Assembly (NCBI GenBank): GCA_000727475.1
Contig: KL647309.1
Span: forward strand, 202,617 to 266,616
DNA length: 64,000 bases
Direction: 5' to 3'
Source of the DNA: Sarcocystis neurona
Lineage: Eukaryota; Apicomplexa; Conoidasida; Eucoccidiorida; Sarcocystidae
The stretch's first letter is position 1, and the number at the start of each line of letters is the position of its first letter. This document shows positions 34,829-45,732 of this stretch, one piece after another. The notes beneath the pieces are model-generated. The model did no database searches. It was not told where the DNA came from and saw only the letters and a list, made by a program, of their open reading frames with translations. Made by a program: the position numbers and the translations under genes.

Positions 34829-35233
34829 TCAGCGTTCCTCGGAAAAACAGGTGTTCTCTCGCTGGTTCTGTTCGACGCTCCCTCCTTGTCTTGGCGATGT
34901 AGCCCAGTGCTTGTGGCAGTGCAAGGCGAGAACCGTTACGCCTGTAACCTGTAACTGACACCTGCTTCGGCTCGTACTACTGCCTGCGCTCACAACGCAG
35001 GCAAGTGCTTGTGGCAGTGCAAGGCGAGAACAGTTACGCGTGTGGCCTGTAGCTGACACCTGCATCCGCCCGCACTGCACCCTGCGCTCGCAACGCAGGC
35101 ATCCGGTAGACAACAGAAGAAATGGTGAAACTGCTATCAGTAGTAGGCCATACGCAACAATCCCGTAACAAAAATTCTGGTACATTGTCCTACGACATTC
35201 AACTTTATAAGCAGATTTACTCTCCTCTGCCAT
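34829..35233 (-). CDS. Possible small membrane protein overlapping a tandem repeat
   Basis: ATG at 35233 gives MAEESKSAYKVECRRTMYQN, followed by one clear hydrophobic helix (YGIVAYGLLLIAVSPFLLL) and a Cys-rich basic tail. The rest of the frame runs through the two 98-bp repeat units at 34906-35100 in two different phases, so that part is unlikely to be conserved protein. The helix-bearing first 55 residues may be a real exon; the remainder is doubtful. Confidence 0.3.
   Translation of the reverse strand: MAEESKSAYKVECRRTMYQNFCYGIVAYGLLLIAVSPFLLLSTGCLRCERRVQCGRMQVSATGHTRNCSRLALPQALACVVSAGSSTSRSRCQLQVTGVTVLALHCHKHWATSPRQGGSVEQNQRENTCFSEER
34906..35100. repeat. 98-bp direct tandem repeat, two copies
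   Basis: Units 34906-35003 and 35004-35100. Both begin AGTGCTTGTGGCAGTGCAAG and end in CTGCGCT(C)xCAACGCAGGC. The terminal CCTGCG...CGCAGG in each unit is itself a short inverted repeat. Confidence 0.85.
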
Positions 35234-35304
35234 AGAGTCAACTAGACAGAGTGGTGCCACCTGGCTCAGGTTGCATTCTATCTGAATATATGTACATCGT
35301 AACA

Positions 35305-35916
35305 TACATACGTTGGTTCAGATAAGACTCGGTATGCCGCTAGAACATGGTATACGCCTGGAAAACAATCTTTGTGGCTCGCAGAGAACAAGTCACCGAT
35401 ACTTGATCACCCTATCAACACTCCCAGGACAGCCTCTGAAACAACTTAGGCGTTTGATGTGAAAGATGCTTCGAAATACACTGGAATGCTTCTGCTGTTA
35501 ATCTCTCAAGACAAATACAGCTAAACAGAATTATTTTTTCCCGCACTGTGTCAGTGCTGTAGCCGCAGATGCCACCCACTAGCGCACATTACTTAACACA
35601 TTTACCGGGCGTACTGTGCGTCGAGGGTGAAAAGCCAGCAGCCCCAGAACTGAGAAACGTGAGGAGGCAGACGTTTGATCGATGAAGGGCCCTGCGTCAA
35701 TTCTTGAGACTTCGATTTAGTCCTTCGACATACAAAAGTTAGAGAATGCAGTAGTCACTCTCATCCTTTCAAAATAACCCTCTAGCACCCATAAACAATC
35801 GTTCTGCTTTTCCCACCTGGACCCTGCAAAACTCCAGGTTCCCCAGGCGGAAGCAGCAGAGGAATAGAGAATTGCTAATCAGCATATCTCAGTCCTGCTA
35901 AAAGAAGCTCACAACT
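35305..35916. other. AT-richer gap, no gene seen
   Basis: No open frame above 60 codons and no repeat. Base composition is slightly richer in A+T than the flanks. Confidence 0.4.
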
Positions 35917-36189
35917 CTAATCCACAATCCCAAAGGGGTACTCTGGTAAACGCCCGGACAAAAGAATTCCTAAAGCTGTCGACTGTTTGTCGCAGGAATC
36001 CAGCCACTTTCCTTGATTTGTGTACAAAATCTTTGCACAATTGCAGTCGTCACAGTCGCTTTTAAAGAGAGGTGGTTGGCGCCAGCTTGAGGGGGAGTCG
36101 ACGGAGTGTAACAACTCACTGAAAGTGACTATGGTCCCTTCAGGTACACTTCGGAAGCAAGCCTTGGAAGGTCTAGCCCTCACGATCAC
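35917..36189 (-). CDS. Candidate terminal exon, unknown protein
   Basis: Minus-strand frame ending LSGRLPEYPFGIVD and TAG. An acceptor-like CACTTTCAG precedes the stretch ELLHSVDSPSSWRQPPLF, DCDDCNCAKILYTNQGKWLD. Composition is protein-like, and it may be the 3' end of the minus-strand gene whose exons are suspected at 38.3-39.1 kb. Another open frame with similar character lies at 36513-36307. No family recognised. Confidence 0.3.
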   Translation of the reverse strand: MIVRARPSKACFRSVPEGTIVTFSELLHSVDSPSSWRQPPLFKSDCDDCNCAKILYTNQGKWLDSCDKQSTALGILLSGRLPEYPFGIVD

Positions 36190-38259
36190 GTGTTCTCACT
36201 CCCGCTACGCAGGGCACACCGCAAGTGACTTAGCACGTTAGACCGTTCCCTGCAAAAAACGCTTGAGCTGGACAAGAGGACCGGGACACGAAATAGAGTA
36301 GATGAGCTAGACAGCTAATTTAGTTCTGCAGTGGGCAGCGCTCATCGCTGCCGAGGCTAAGGCAGCGCAGACCTGTGACATTTGACAACAGGCAGTCATT
36401 GTGTTCCTTTTCTGTAGTAATATCCTGAGAAGCGTTGAGAAAGAATGGGACTGTAGCACGGAAAGGATTTCCCCAGCAGCGACGTATCGTAGTATTTTCA
36501 GTGCAATGAACACGGTACTCTTGCGTGAAGCGCTTTCATTTGGTTTATTCGTTTTGGAAGGTCCAGCCCGGATCTAGTAGTAGCGTGCAATCATTTGCGT
36601 ACTATCTCGGATTCGTCTTGCTTGAAAGAGAATCTCTCAATGACCGCAGCAAAAGCCAAGACGAGGTGCCAGCTGCGAAAACCTTAAAAGCAGGCCTTGC
36701 GAGTGTCACTCTCTCACAAATCCTCGTTCGATTGGCAGCCTTCTTTTCACCTCCCAGCGTCACGCTGACTCCTGGCTCGGGCTGACTGGCCACGACCACT
36801 TCGTATATGAGTACTGACTGGCGATTTAAACAGGTCCCAGTGCGTGTGCTTACGTCACAGTTTTAAAGACGAAGCGGTACCTGAACAGCCTCGATTGATA
36901 TCGAAAGAGACATATTTTGGGAGCTTGGGTGAATTTCCTGTCCTGTCCCAAGTCGCATCTGTCACTACCGTAAGCGAATGTCTTAGTGTCTCTGCGCTGC
37001 TTTTTCCACTGGCAGCAGCAGACCAAACACGCAGTATGTATATGGTTACACACAAGCGGACGTGTACTGTACATGGGACAGGGCCTGTTCTAACATCAAC
37101 ACGTCCTCTGGCTTCGCCCTGGTATCTTAGAAGAAAAGTACACGCACGTCCTCCGTTCGAAACATTAGTGCCTATGGGATGTGAGAGCTAGGCTCTGCGT
37201 ACTCTTGTCGACGGCCTGAGTGCCTACACGTCGTGACGGAAACTGACACGCACAAGTTGCGGCGTTCGCTTGTAACGAGTGGCAAGGGCAGAATGCTGGA
37301 TGCATGGGAAAAAGAATGCGACTGTTGGAGGGCAGAGGGAGATGAGATACAGTAGGGCGAAATTAACCGTCGTAAGTTCGTGTGTGTGCACCGTGCAAAT
37401 GCAAGCCAGGTAGAGGAGGTGGAACTTGGCTACTCCGAGCGGGTATCATTCAGCAGCACACTAAGTGTCTCCTGTGGCATCCTGAGGGCAGTTGAAGTAT
37501 GCCAATGGCACGCGAGGACGCCGTTTACCCCCCAGTACCAACAAAAGGCTTTGTTAGGCTGGAAAGTACAGGACAAGAAATCTTCCGTCGGATACGTCGG
37601 TCGCCACTTTTACGCAAGCATGTCTTTATCGTCACCTGCACACAGTCAACGCCAAAGATTACACCTTCTGCGCTGCGTGTTGCGTACACTTTACACGTCG
37701 TCATACTGGTCAGATCCCCATGCCGGGAGCGGGTAGCATTTGGCGTACATGCAGGCCCTCATCAGCTAAAAGTTTTTACCGGAAACGCCACAGTTCGCCC
37801 TTTTTCTTGATCGCTGTGCGACAATTTGTCTGCCGTTTCAAAATCACTTCTGTTTCTAGTGTAACACCACTGTTTTGGAAGCCTGCTTGCGTGCACCGTG
37901 CGCACCGACAGAGACGCTAAGAGAGTGCTAAGCGAGGTCGGTTATGCTTAGGCTGTCGTTAACTAGGTGCCGTTCTTGTGGGTCAGTCGTGATCGTGCCC
38001 AACAAAACGACTTACACGAACATCTGAAAATGTATAACCAATTGACTAGGGCGCTGCGTGATTTCTTCGGTTGAGGTGACCCCTGTAGCAGATTCGTACA
38101 TGGAAGACTTCTGCGACTTGTAATCCTATCCAGGTTCTCCGACAACTTCGGTGTAAAACCGACTCGGATGTCATTACCTTCTGTGACGTTTGCTTCTTCA
38201 GACAGCACCTTTTTTGGTAACCCGTCAAGCGATCAAGTGGCTTGTGCGGCCAAACCTAC

Positions 38260-38385
38260 CGTGAACGGTTCTACAAATGTGTGGAGGGACAATCCTATTT
38301 TCTTAGCTTCTACAAAGATAAACGTTTTAATAGCATCTATCTCTGTCACACGTCCGTTGCTTGTTCTTCCTCCAAGGAAGTGCGG
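38260..38385 (-). CDS. Candidate internal exon, 42 codons, unknown protein
   Basis: Exon bounded by TTTGCTAG and a donor ACG|GTAGGT, exactly 126 bases and phase 0 at both ends. It reads LGGRTSNGRVTEIDAIKTF, IFVEAKKIGLSLHTFVEPFT. The clean length and composition support coding. Downstream frames (VLSEEANVTE, TPKLSENLDRI) may continue it. Confidence 0.4.
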
Positions 38386-38992
38386 CTAGCAAAGAAGACT
38401 GCTCGGACGAGGTCGTCACACGTTTATCGTCCTTCACGCTTTCTTCTCTAGAAAACAGCATCTGACAAGAGGCTGACGAGGACTGTATGCCGCACATTTT
38501 TGCTGCTCGCACTTGTTCTCGTTTACAGTGTGTCTTTGACGACCTCTTAGCCCGAGTACAACAGAGGAAACTTTCTTGTCGCCAGCTCATAGTCAGACTG
38601 AGCGCCAATCAGAAACGCCCACGCGAGTGTCGGCGCGTTGGGCTCCAGCTGCAACTGCAACTTTGTTGAGCCACGCGGTATAGCTCAGGAGGTACGCAAC
38701 AACAACGAGAGGAGAGGGACAGCCACTCTACAATCGGGCACCCCTTCGTAAAACACGCCGCTGGCATCCCTGGAACGTTTCCGGGTAACAATTGATCTTG
38801 TCCATACCAGCAAGTCTCGAATTTTCACGCTTACACGTGTAGCTGGTTTACAACACGTGAGTGCCGCCGAGACACTGACGTGCACAGGTACGACGGAGTA
38901 CTAGAAGTTCTGTTCACCTTCAGATTCTGCCTTCCAGGCCGTGGGAGAACGCGGAAACGGAAAAGGCGTGCAGTAACGCCTCACTACTTTAC

Positions 38993-39057
38993 TTCGTCGC
39001 CGTCACGGCGACCCATTGCCTCCATCCCTGAATAGCCAAGCTCTCTGGTGTGTCCAT
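38993..39057 (-). CDS. Candidate first exon of the same unknown gene
   Basis: ATG at 39057 gives MDTPESLAIQGWRQWVAVTA and ends at ACGAA|GTAAAG in phase 2. A further candidate exon lies between this and 38260 (LLVWTRSIVTRKRSRDASG, near 38820-38720). The set could form one minus-strand gene of about 3 kb ending near 35.9 kb, but the joins were not all resolved. Confidence 0.3.
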
Positions 39058-39375
39058 CTCTGCTAATCTGCACAGGTTTGGGTTGTATACTAAGTGCAAA
39101 ATGTATCACAAAGGATAATTCCGTGCTTCGAGTCTCCACGTTAGTGATCCAAAGAACGTCGTACACCAATCTGTGACTTCCTCCACGCGCAGCGCACTCA
39201 TTCTGTAACAAATGATGAACGCAGTCTCCAAGTCATTGATAGAAGTAAAGTCGTCCGTTGTATTGGGTCTAACCGTGCAAGTGAATTTGTTTAGGCGTCT
39301 TCATTCTGTAACAGAAGACGAAGACAGGTGGTAACGCTCCACTGCAGTCTAACAGAACCACGGCGCTCCCTTTTT

Positions 39376-40860
39376 TGTCACTTTATAATAATTGCTGCAG
39401 GGGTAGTAGATATAGTGATCGTTGCACTCATACCGTCAGCGCTACGGTGAAAATGGGAGCAAAGCAGTGTTTTTGTAAAGTCGAAGTCTCAGTCTCCCCT
39501 CCTATGAAAGACGAGAGACCTTCAAGAGTAGTAGGCGTACTGGGTAGTTGTCATTGCACCAGCGTAAGCGCTAAGTGCGGCACAACCCATCGCTGCTGCA
39601 CTGCGGCAAGTTCTGCAGTGAAAAGTTTAGTGAACCAAGGGTTGTAATGCAGGTGTCGTTGACCAGAGCGCTTCTAGCTCTACGCAAACAAATACGGCAT
39701 GGGCACGTAGATCGTCATCTACGCACGAGTTTGTACGCGACGTGCATTAGACACACGAAGGCCACCTTCAGCGACAGTGAGGAAGAGAGAAGCAGCTGAA
39801 TTGTACTCCTCGACCTTATATCACTATGCAAATAATATACACGTGTCTGTAGAAATCTGTGGGCGTGTATGTAGCACTCCATGACCAGGTGTTCACGGAG
39901 GAATTTGTGAGGTAGCGCTGCCCGCGGCTTCCATGAATCTGTGTGTATTTGTACTGGTTGTAGTCTTGCTTCACACGCAGATGGTGCCTGTTAAGTCCTG
40001 CAATTGATGTACGTACAATTGTACACTTAGGACACATCTGTGCCATGGGTCGTTGCTCGATATATGGTATGTTCACGTGTTTGTGTGTACGTCTCTTAGT
40101 TCAATGCGGGATGCACGCGAAACGACTTTCATCTGGAGAGTCGCTCGCTCAACGGTTGTCGCAAAATATACGTGTGAGATGTATCCATACGCCGCATATG
40201 TACGGAAGAAGCGTCGCTGCTACATTCTGCATATAGGGGGATACATTCCTGAGTATGTTGTACGCGTATGTCTCGGTTCCTCAGCCTTAGTCAAGAAATG
40301 CCGCTGCTAATATGTTGCGTCGTGCACTCTTACAGAGAAATCGAAGTCAACACCTACGTGTCTGGATATCACTGTGCGTACGCAAGTGCGTATGGGTTGA
40401 TTCGGCGAACTTATTGCACGCTGTCTGCCTACAAATGAAAAACTATAAAGGTAGGTGTATCTTCGTGTGTAGCTGTGTGCATTCGAGACACTCTCGTAGT
40501 GCGTGTATGTATGTGTGTTACATATCTACCATTAGCATACGCAGAGTAACTCGCTACTGCGCCGTGATGAATTTCCACAAGGGGCCTTCTACAGCCGCCT
40601 GTGTGTCGCAGCAGAACCACACAATGGACACTGTATTTAATTCCTCGATACGCGCACGAAACTCGAAAGGGTTCCGACATCTACTCCATCACAGATATAA
40701 CGTCCCGCAACACCACGCGCAGAACTTGTATAACGATGTAACATACTTGCGTTTCACTCAGCTATCAGGAGCTGCTGAACAAAAGATGCGAAAACCCCCC
40801 AAAATCCGGCGCTGCCGTAGAGGGGCATATTCCGGCGTGTGACTGCAGCACACTACCCTG
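39376..40860. other. Transition zone before the repeat-rich half
   Basis: Short TATATA and GTGTGTA strings become common here, while CAG arrays are still absent. A 176-codon plus frame at 40312-40842 has no recognisable features and is probably chance. The boundary between the two sequence regimes falls at about 40,860. Confidence 0.5.
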
Positions 40861-40865
40861 CAGTA

Positions 40866-40998
40866 GAAGCAGGAGCAGCAGCAGCAGCAGGAGCAGCAGC
40901 AGCAGGAGCAGCAGCAGCAGGAGCAGCAGCAGCAGGAGCAGCAGCAGCAGCAGGAGCAGGAGCAGCAGCAGCAGCAGGAGCAGCAGCAGCAGCAATGC
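40866..40998. repeat. (CAG)n array with GAG interruptions
   Basis: About 130 bases of GAGCAGCAGCAGCAG-type units. It is open as Ala on the plus strand and as Leu or Cys on the minus strand, so frames across it carry no coding information. It marks the start of the repeat-rich half. Confidence 0.95.
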
Positions 40999-40999
40999 A

Positions 41000-42860
41000 T
41001 GCAGTAGTAGCAGCAGACACCGGTATCCCCTCAGCAACTTTAACAGTGCTACGGAAGAAATCAGTGTCGAAGAAGTCTCGTGAAAGGTGCTCGTAGTATG
41101 CTTATGACGAAAAGAAGCGTTCGCAAGTGTTTCCTCAATGAAATGGGAAAAATGGTGTAGCTGTCGTGTGTGGGCGACCCGCGGGCTACTTGTCTCGTCG
41201 TCTCGTTTTGCCGAGGCGCTGCTGCCGCCGAGACGAAGCAGACAGTCCCGATGAGCATGCACCGAGATCAAAGATTTCACAACAGGCGCCACAGAGTCGT
41301 GACTGAACTACACATTTTCTCCCTCTTGCAGGCCTGCTCCTGGCTTTGAAGGGTCATATCGAGTTTCGTCGTCCCTGCCCGGGTGTATTCGTACCACAAA
41401 CGTGTGTGTGTGTCTACAAAGCGGAGTACCGTTTGAACAACCGTTCCGTATGCATCTCCTTCTATACCTCGATATACAAATACACACACAGAGTTACGTA
41501 CAGGTATCTCAGTCGGAATACCTGTGCATATGTAGTCGTGTATAGACGAGGATTACACGCGTCACGTTGTCTGTGAATGTGTAGATGCAGGAGGACGTAC
41601 AGACTTTTACGGATTTTCTAGTGATATGGCGAATTGGTGTGTAGACTGAAACTGTGCGTGGATCTATTCTCTTCAGCCCACCTTCGCTTTCTTCGGCTGT
41701 TTCGGCGGTCGCGGGGCGGCTTCTGCCTCCGTCCTGCAGTGGCTGGCGTCGTTGCTGCCGCGGGTGTCCCGTCGCTGTTGCTGCTGCAGCGTTTACTGCT
41801 GGTGCTGCTGCGTCCGTACTCCTGCAGTGGACGCTGCTTTGTGGCGCCTAATCACTTGCAGCGCATCTGCTGCTACGAGCAGTTACAACTAAAAACGACT
41901 GCTGTGTGCAGCCGTGGACTCAGCTACGTCCTGAAGTCCTCCGGAGGGAGTGAATAAGGACGCAAGCCATCTCTCGATAGGGATGAACGAAGGGGACAGA
42001 TACCCCGTCCTAACAATGAAAGTCAAATTAATAAGTGACGGGGTGTACGCACACTGCGACGAGACCCGTAATTTAAAGGGGGAGACAGCAGAGAGGAGAA
42101 TGTGCTACATATAACACCATCTACTCCCGATCGTAGACGTACCACCAGTGGTGACGCTGAAGAAACGAGTAAAAGAGAAATGACTAGACGACTTGTTGAC
42201 GGCTAAAAAGACAGTAGTGCGTCTAATCATGTGCGAGTGCCTTACCACAGAAGGGAGGTGAAGCAGCGACAGGCGAGACGCATACGCAGTGTTGCAGCGT
42301 GTATCATACAGCCACCATATATACATACATATATATATATATAAAGAGGGCCAGGACCGGCGAACGTCTACCCAGAGGGGGCAGCAGGAGCAAGAGCGGC
42401 CAAGATAAGGCGGCAGACCCACGGGCGGCGGCAGTCTGGCGGGAGGGGCAACGCCAAAAAGAATCGCAGCAGGAGCAGCCGAGAAGTCGAAGCAACCCCA
42501 CCTGCGAGAGGAACGGCGCAGACAGGAGCAACAGCAGCTGGAAGAGTCTCAGCCAGTGCCAGTAAAACACAGCGACACCAGCAGGTCGAGACGCAGGAGC
42601 AGCCACTCCTGTGTTCTCGCTTTCTTACAGCAGGATTAGCAGCTTCTCTCTCTCTCCTTTGTGGCACGCAGGCGTCGGATCGGTAGCAGAGGTAGCCGAA
42701 CTCAGCCGCAGCCACCGCAGCAACAGCAGAGATGCAGACGGAGGACAAAGGTGATGCAGTAGCAACAGCTTTACTAGTCACAGGTGTCGCCTTCTTTCCC
42801 GTCTGCTGCAGATATACGGGTAGCTGAGGAGAGCTAAAGCCAGCCGCTGCAACAGGGCGG
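41000..42860. other. No supported gene; scattered simple repeats
   Basis: Contains a TA-rich microsatellite (about 42317-42345) and isolated CTG/CAG runs near 41740-41830. No exon could be defended. Confidence 0.4.
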
Positions 42861-45732
42861 CAATGTAGGCGGATGCCACACAACAGTGAAAGAGAACACT
42901 TGACAACAGCAGCAACATCATCCCAGCAGCAGCAGCAGCAATCGCACCGTGCGTCTTCCTGTCCTTCTCTGCGCGGCCTCGCTGGCGTTTTTCTCCTCGG
43001 CACCGACAGTCCATCCGTCAAGCGCGTAACAGCAGCAGCAGCACGGCTCCTCGCACCCGCAGCAGCAGTGCTTCCGGCAGCAGCAGCAGCTCTAGAATTG
43101 AGTATTTGTCGTCCTTTCATCCCGTCTGGTCCTCGTCATCCTTGTCGGCCCGCAGCAACAGGAAGACCGCTTCGCTTTTTCGACAGAGGCAGCAGCGGCA
43201 CGGACACGCCCGCGCAGGGCTTGCGACAGATACACCCACGCGCACGCCTGACGTCGCAGCAGCAGCAGCAGCATCCGCAGAGCAGCGGCAGCATATCCAG
43301 CGTCGCTTTGGGCAGCAGCAGTACCAACAGCGATGTGCACGTGGCCAGGGGTACTAATGGCACACCCCGAAAGAGGAGCAGTAGAGGCGAAGAGAACAGT
43401 CCGGCTGTTCACTTGTAACAGCCAGGAACCTGGAGTCGACGCCTGCTGTGGGGTGTAGGGAGCAGCACGGGCTGCAGCAGAAGTCAGGAGAGAAGGGGAG
43501 GCGAGGCAGCGTGTGTGTGCGATGATTGACTGCCTCTTCTTTAGACAGCAGCAGCCGCCGCATCACGCTGCGACGGAGGGCTGCCGGGAGAACAGCGAGC
43601 GGCTGCCAGCGGGCATAACCAGAACGGCAGCAGAGCAGCAGAGACTACTGGTGGCGGGAGCAGCGAGAGGACGTCCGTCTATATCTGCAGCCACAGCCGC
43701 AGCCCGTCGGCCACATGCGCCTTCTTCAAAGAAGCCGCAGCAGCAGCAGCGGCGGCAAACCGTCTCGTTTCCGCCAGCAGCAACAGTCGTCTTGTGGGAC
43801 AGCAGCCCGAGCCGCAGGTGGCGGCGTCAAAGGCAGCAGTGTCTCCTCTTTTCCGGTGCGGCACGGCACAAGAAGCCGTGCTGGGCTTTTCCTTCGTCTT
43901 CTTTCGTTTCTTCTTCTTCGGCAGCAACAGCAGCAGCGAGGGGCGCTTGCCTGCCACTGGTGCACAGCAGCAGCACGCGGGAGGAGCAGGAGGAGAGAAG
44001 ATGCCGCCGCAGCAGCAGCAACAGGGCGTCAGTTCTACGCAGAGAGCCGCTGCTACGCTGCTTCGTCTCCACAAGCTGACCGACGTACGTTGTGTATTCT
44101 CTTGCAGCTGCTGACGTGTCGCTGCTTCTTCTCTTCTTCGCCCTGTTCAAAATTCTCTTCTTCGCTTCGAATCTGCTTTTGTCTCGTCTCCGCTTCCTTG
44201 TCGCCATCAGTGTCTCCTTGTCTTGCTTCTCTTTCTATTTGCTTTCCTCTGACTTCCCTGGCGGTCATCAGCACACGTTCGCTTGCTTGCGTGGCAGCTG
44301 CTGCAGCCGAAGATGAGGACCTGCCTAGCACGTGCATGCGCTGCAGCAAGGGACGCTGCCCACCTCTGCGGCTGCTGCTGCCCGGTGATCCCGCCAACCG
44401 CTGCTGCTGCTGCTGTAGCCGCTGCTCGCCGACGTCGCAGGCCAGACCCACCCACATCACGCGGAAGCGACTGCCTGTTCTGCTTCTTCCCGCTGCTGCA
44501 GGAGTGCGGCAGCTTCTACTCTAGCAGTAGCAGCCGTACATGGCCTGCGACGACCCGCAGCTGCACGGGCTTCATCGCCCACACCGGTAGCAGCAGCCTC
44601 TACGCTCAACTGCCGAGCAGCCCGTGCCGCTGCCAGCCGGAGACACCGTTTCAGACGCGTCCGGACAGCAGCCCTACCAGCGCCAGAAGCAGCGGCAACA
44701 CCAGCAGCAACGCCGTCGGCGACACCAGCGGCAGACGCAGCAGCAGAAGCGATCGCCACAGGAAGAACAGCACCCGCAGCTACAGCAGCGGCAGCCAGAG
44801 CAGCAGCAGCAGCCAGAGCAGCAGCAGCAGCAGCCAGAGCAGCAGCAGCAGCCAGAGNNNNNNNNNNNNNNNNNNNNNNNNNNNNNNNNNNNNNNNNNNN
44901 NNNNNNNNNNNNNNNNNNNNNNNNNNNNNNNNNNNNNNNNNNNNNNNNNNNNNNNNNNNNNNNNNNNNNNNNNNNNNNNNNNNNNNNNNNNNNNNNNNNN
45001 NNNNNNNNNNNNNNNNNNNNNNNNNNNNNNNNNNNNNNNNNNNNNNNNNNNNNNNNNNNNNNNNNNNNNNNNNNNNNNNNNNNNNNNNNNNNNNNNNNNN
45101 NNNNNNNNNNNNNNNNNNNNNNNNNNNNNNNNNNNNNNNNNNNNNNNNNNNNNNNNNNNNNNNNNNNNNNNNNNNNNNNNNNNNNNNNNNNNNNNNNNNN
45201 NNNNNNNNNNNNNNNNNNNNNNNNNNNNNNNNNNNNNNNNNNNNNNNNNNNNNNNNNNNNNNNNNNNNNNNNNNNNNNNNNNNNNNNNNNNNNNNNNNNN
45301 NNNNNNNNNNNNNNNNNNNNNNNNNNNNNNNNNNNNNNNNNNNNNNNNNNNNNNNNNNNNNNNNNNNNNNNNNNNNNNNNNNNNNNNNNNNNNNNNNNNN
45401 NNNNNNNNNNNNNNNNNNNNNNNNNNNNNNNNNNNNNNNNNNNNNNNNNNNNNNNNNNNNNNNGCAGCCAGAGCAGCAGCACCCGCAGCTACAGCAGCAG
45501 CAGCCAGAGCAGCAGCAGCACTCACAGCAGCAGCAGCCACAGCAGCCGAAGCAGCAGCAGGAATAGCGGCATAGAATGCAAGTGGAGTTATAATGGCAGC
45601 AGCGTCTGTGACCGCTACGACAGCTGCAGCAAGACAAGCAAGGCTACCTGCAGCAGGGGCAGCAGCTGGCGGATCCACTGCCGCCGCGCCGGAGGAGGAT
45701 CGAGCCGCGACAGTAGCGGCGGTGAGGGGTGC
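42861..45732. repeat. Dense CAG-rich region with possible coding exons
   Basis: CAG, GCAGCAG and CTG runs every few tens of bases leave most frames open on both strands, so open frames here are weak evidence. The best coding hint is a plus-strand stretch ending AATLLRLHKLTD|GTACGT (donor at 44085), which may be an upstream exon of the large plus-strand gene. An Ala/Pro-rich minus frame near 45590-45957 is an alternative. Confidence 0.6.
44858..45463. other. Assembly gap, 606 N
   Basis: Unresolved bases flanked on both sides by the same (CAGCCAGAG)(CAG)n repeat. The gap therefore lies inside one repeat array, and its true length is unknown. Confidence 1.

Noticed and set aside
38671..38760. 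GGTATAGCTCAGGAGGTACG, like a tRNA D-arm region
   Set aside because: No TTC-type T-arm or matching acceptor strand follows within tRNA distance.
40866..40998. Regular repeats that might suggest a CRISPR array
   Set aside because: The period is 3-15 bases with no unique spacers, and the genome is eukaryotic.
40758..41292. Long minus-strand poly-Leu and poly-Cys frames
   Set aside because: They are reads of the (CAG)n array in other frames; every frame through such an array stays open.
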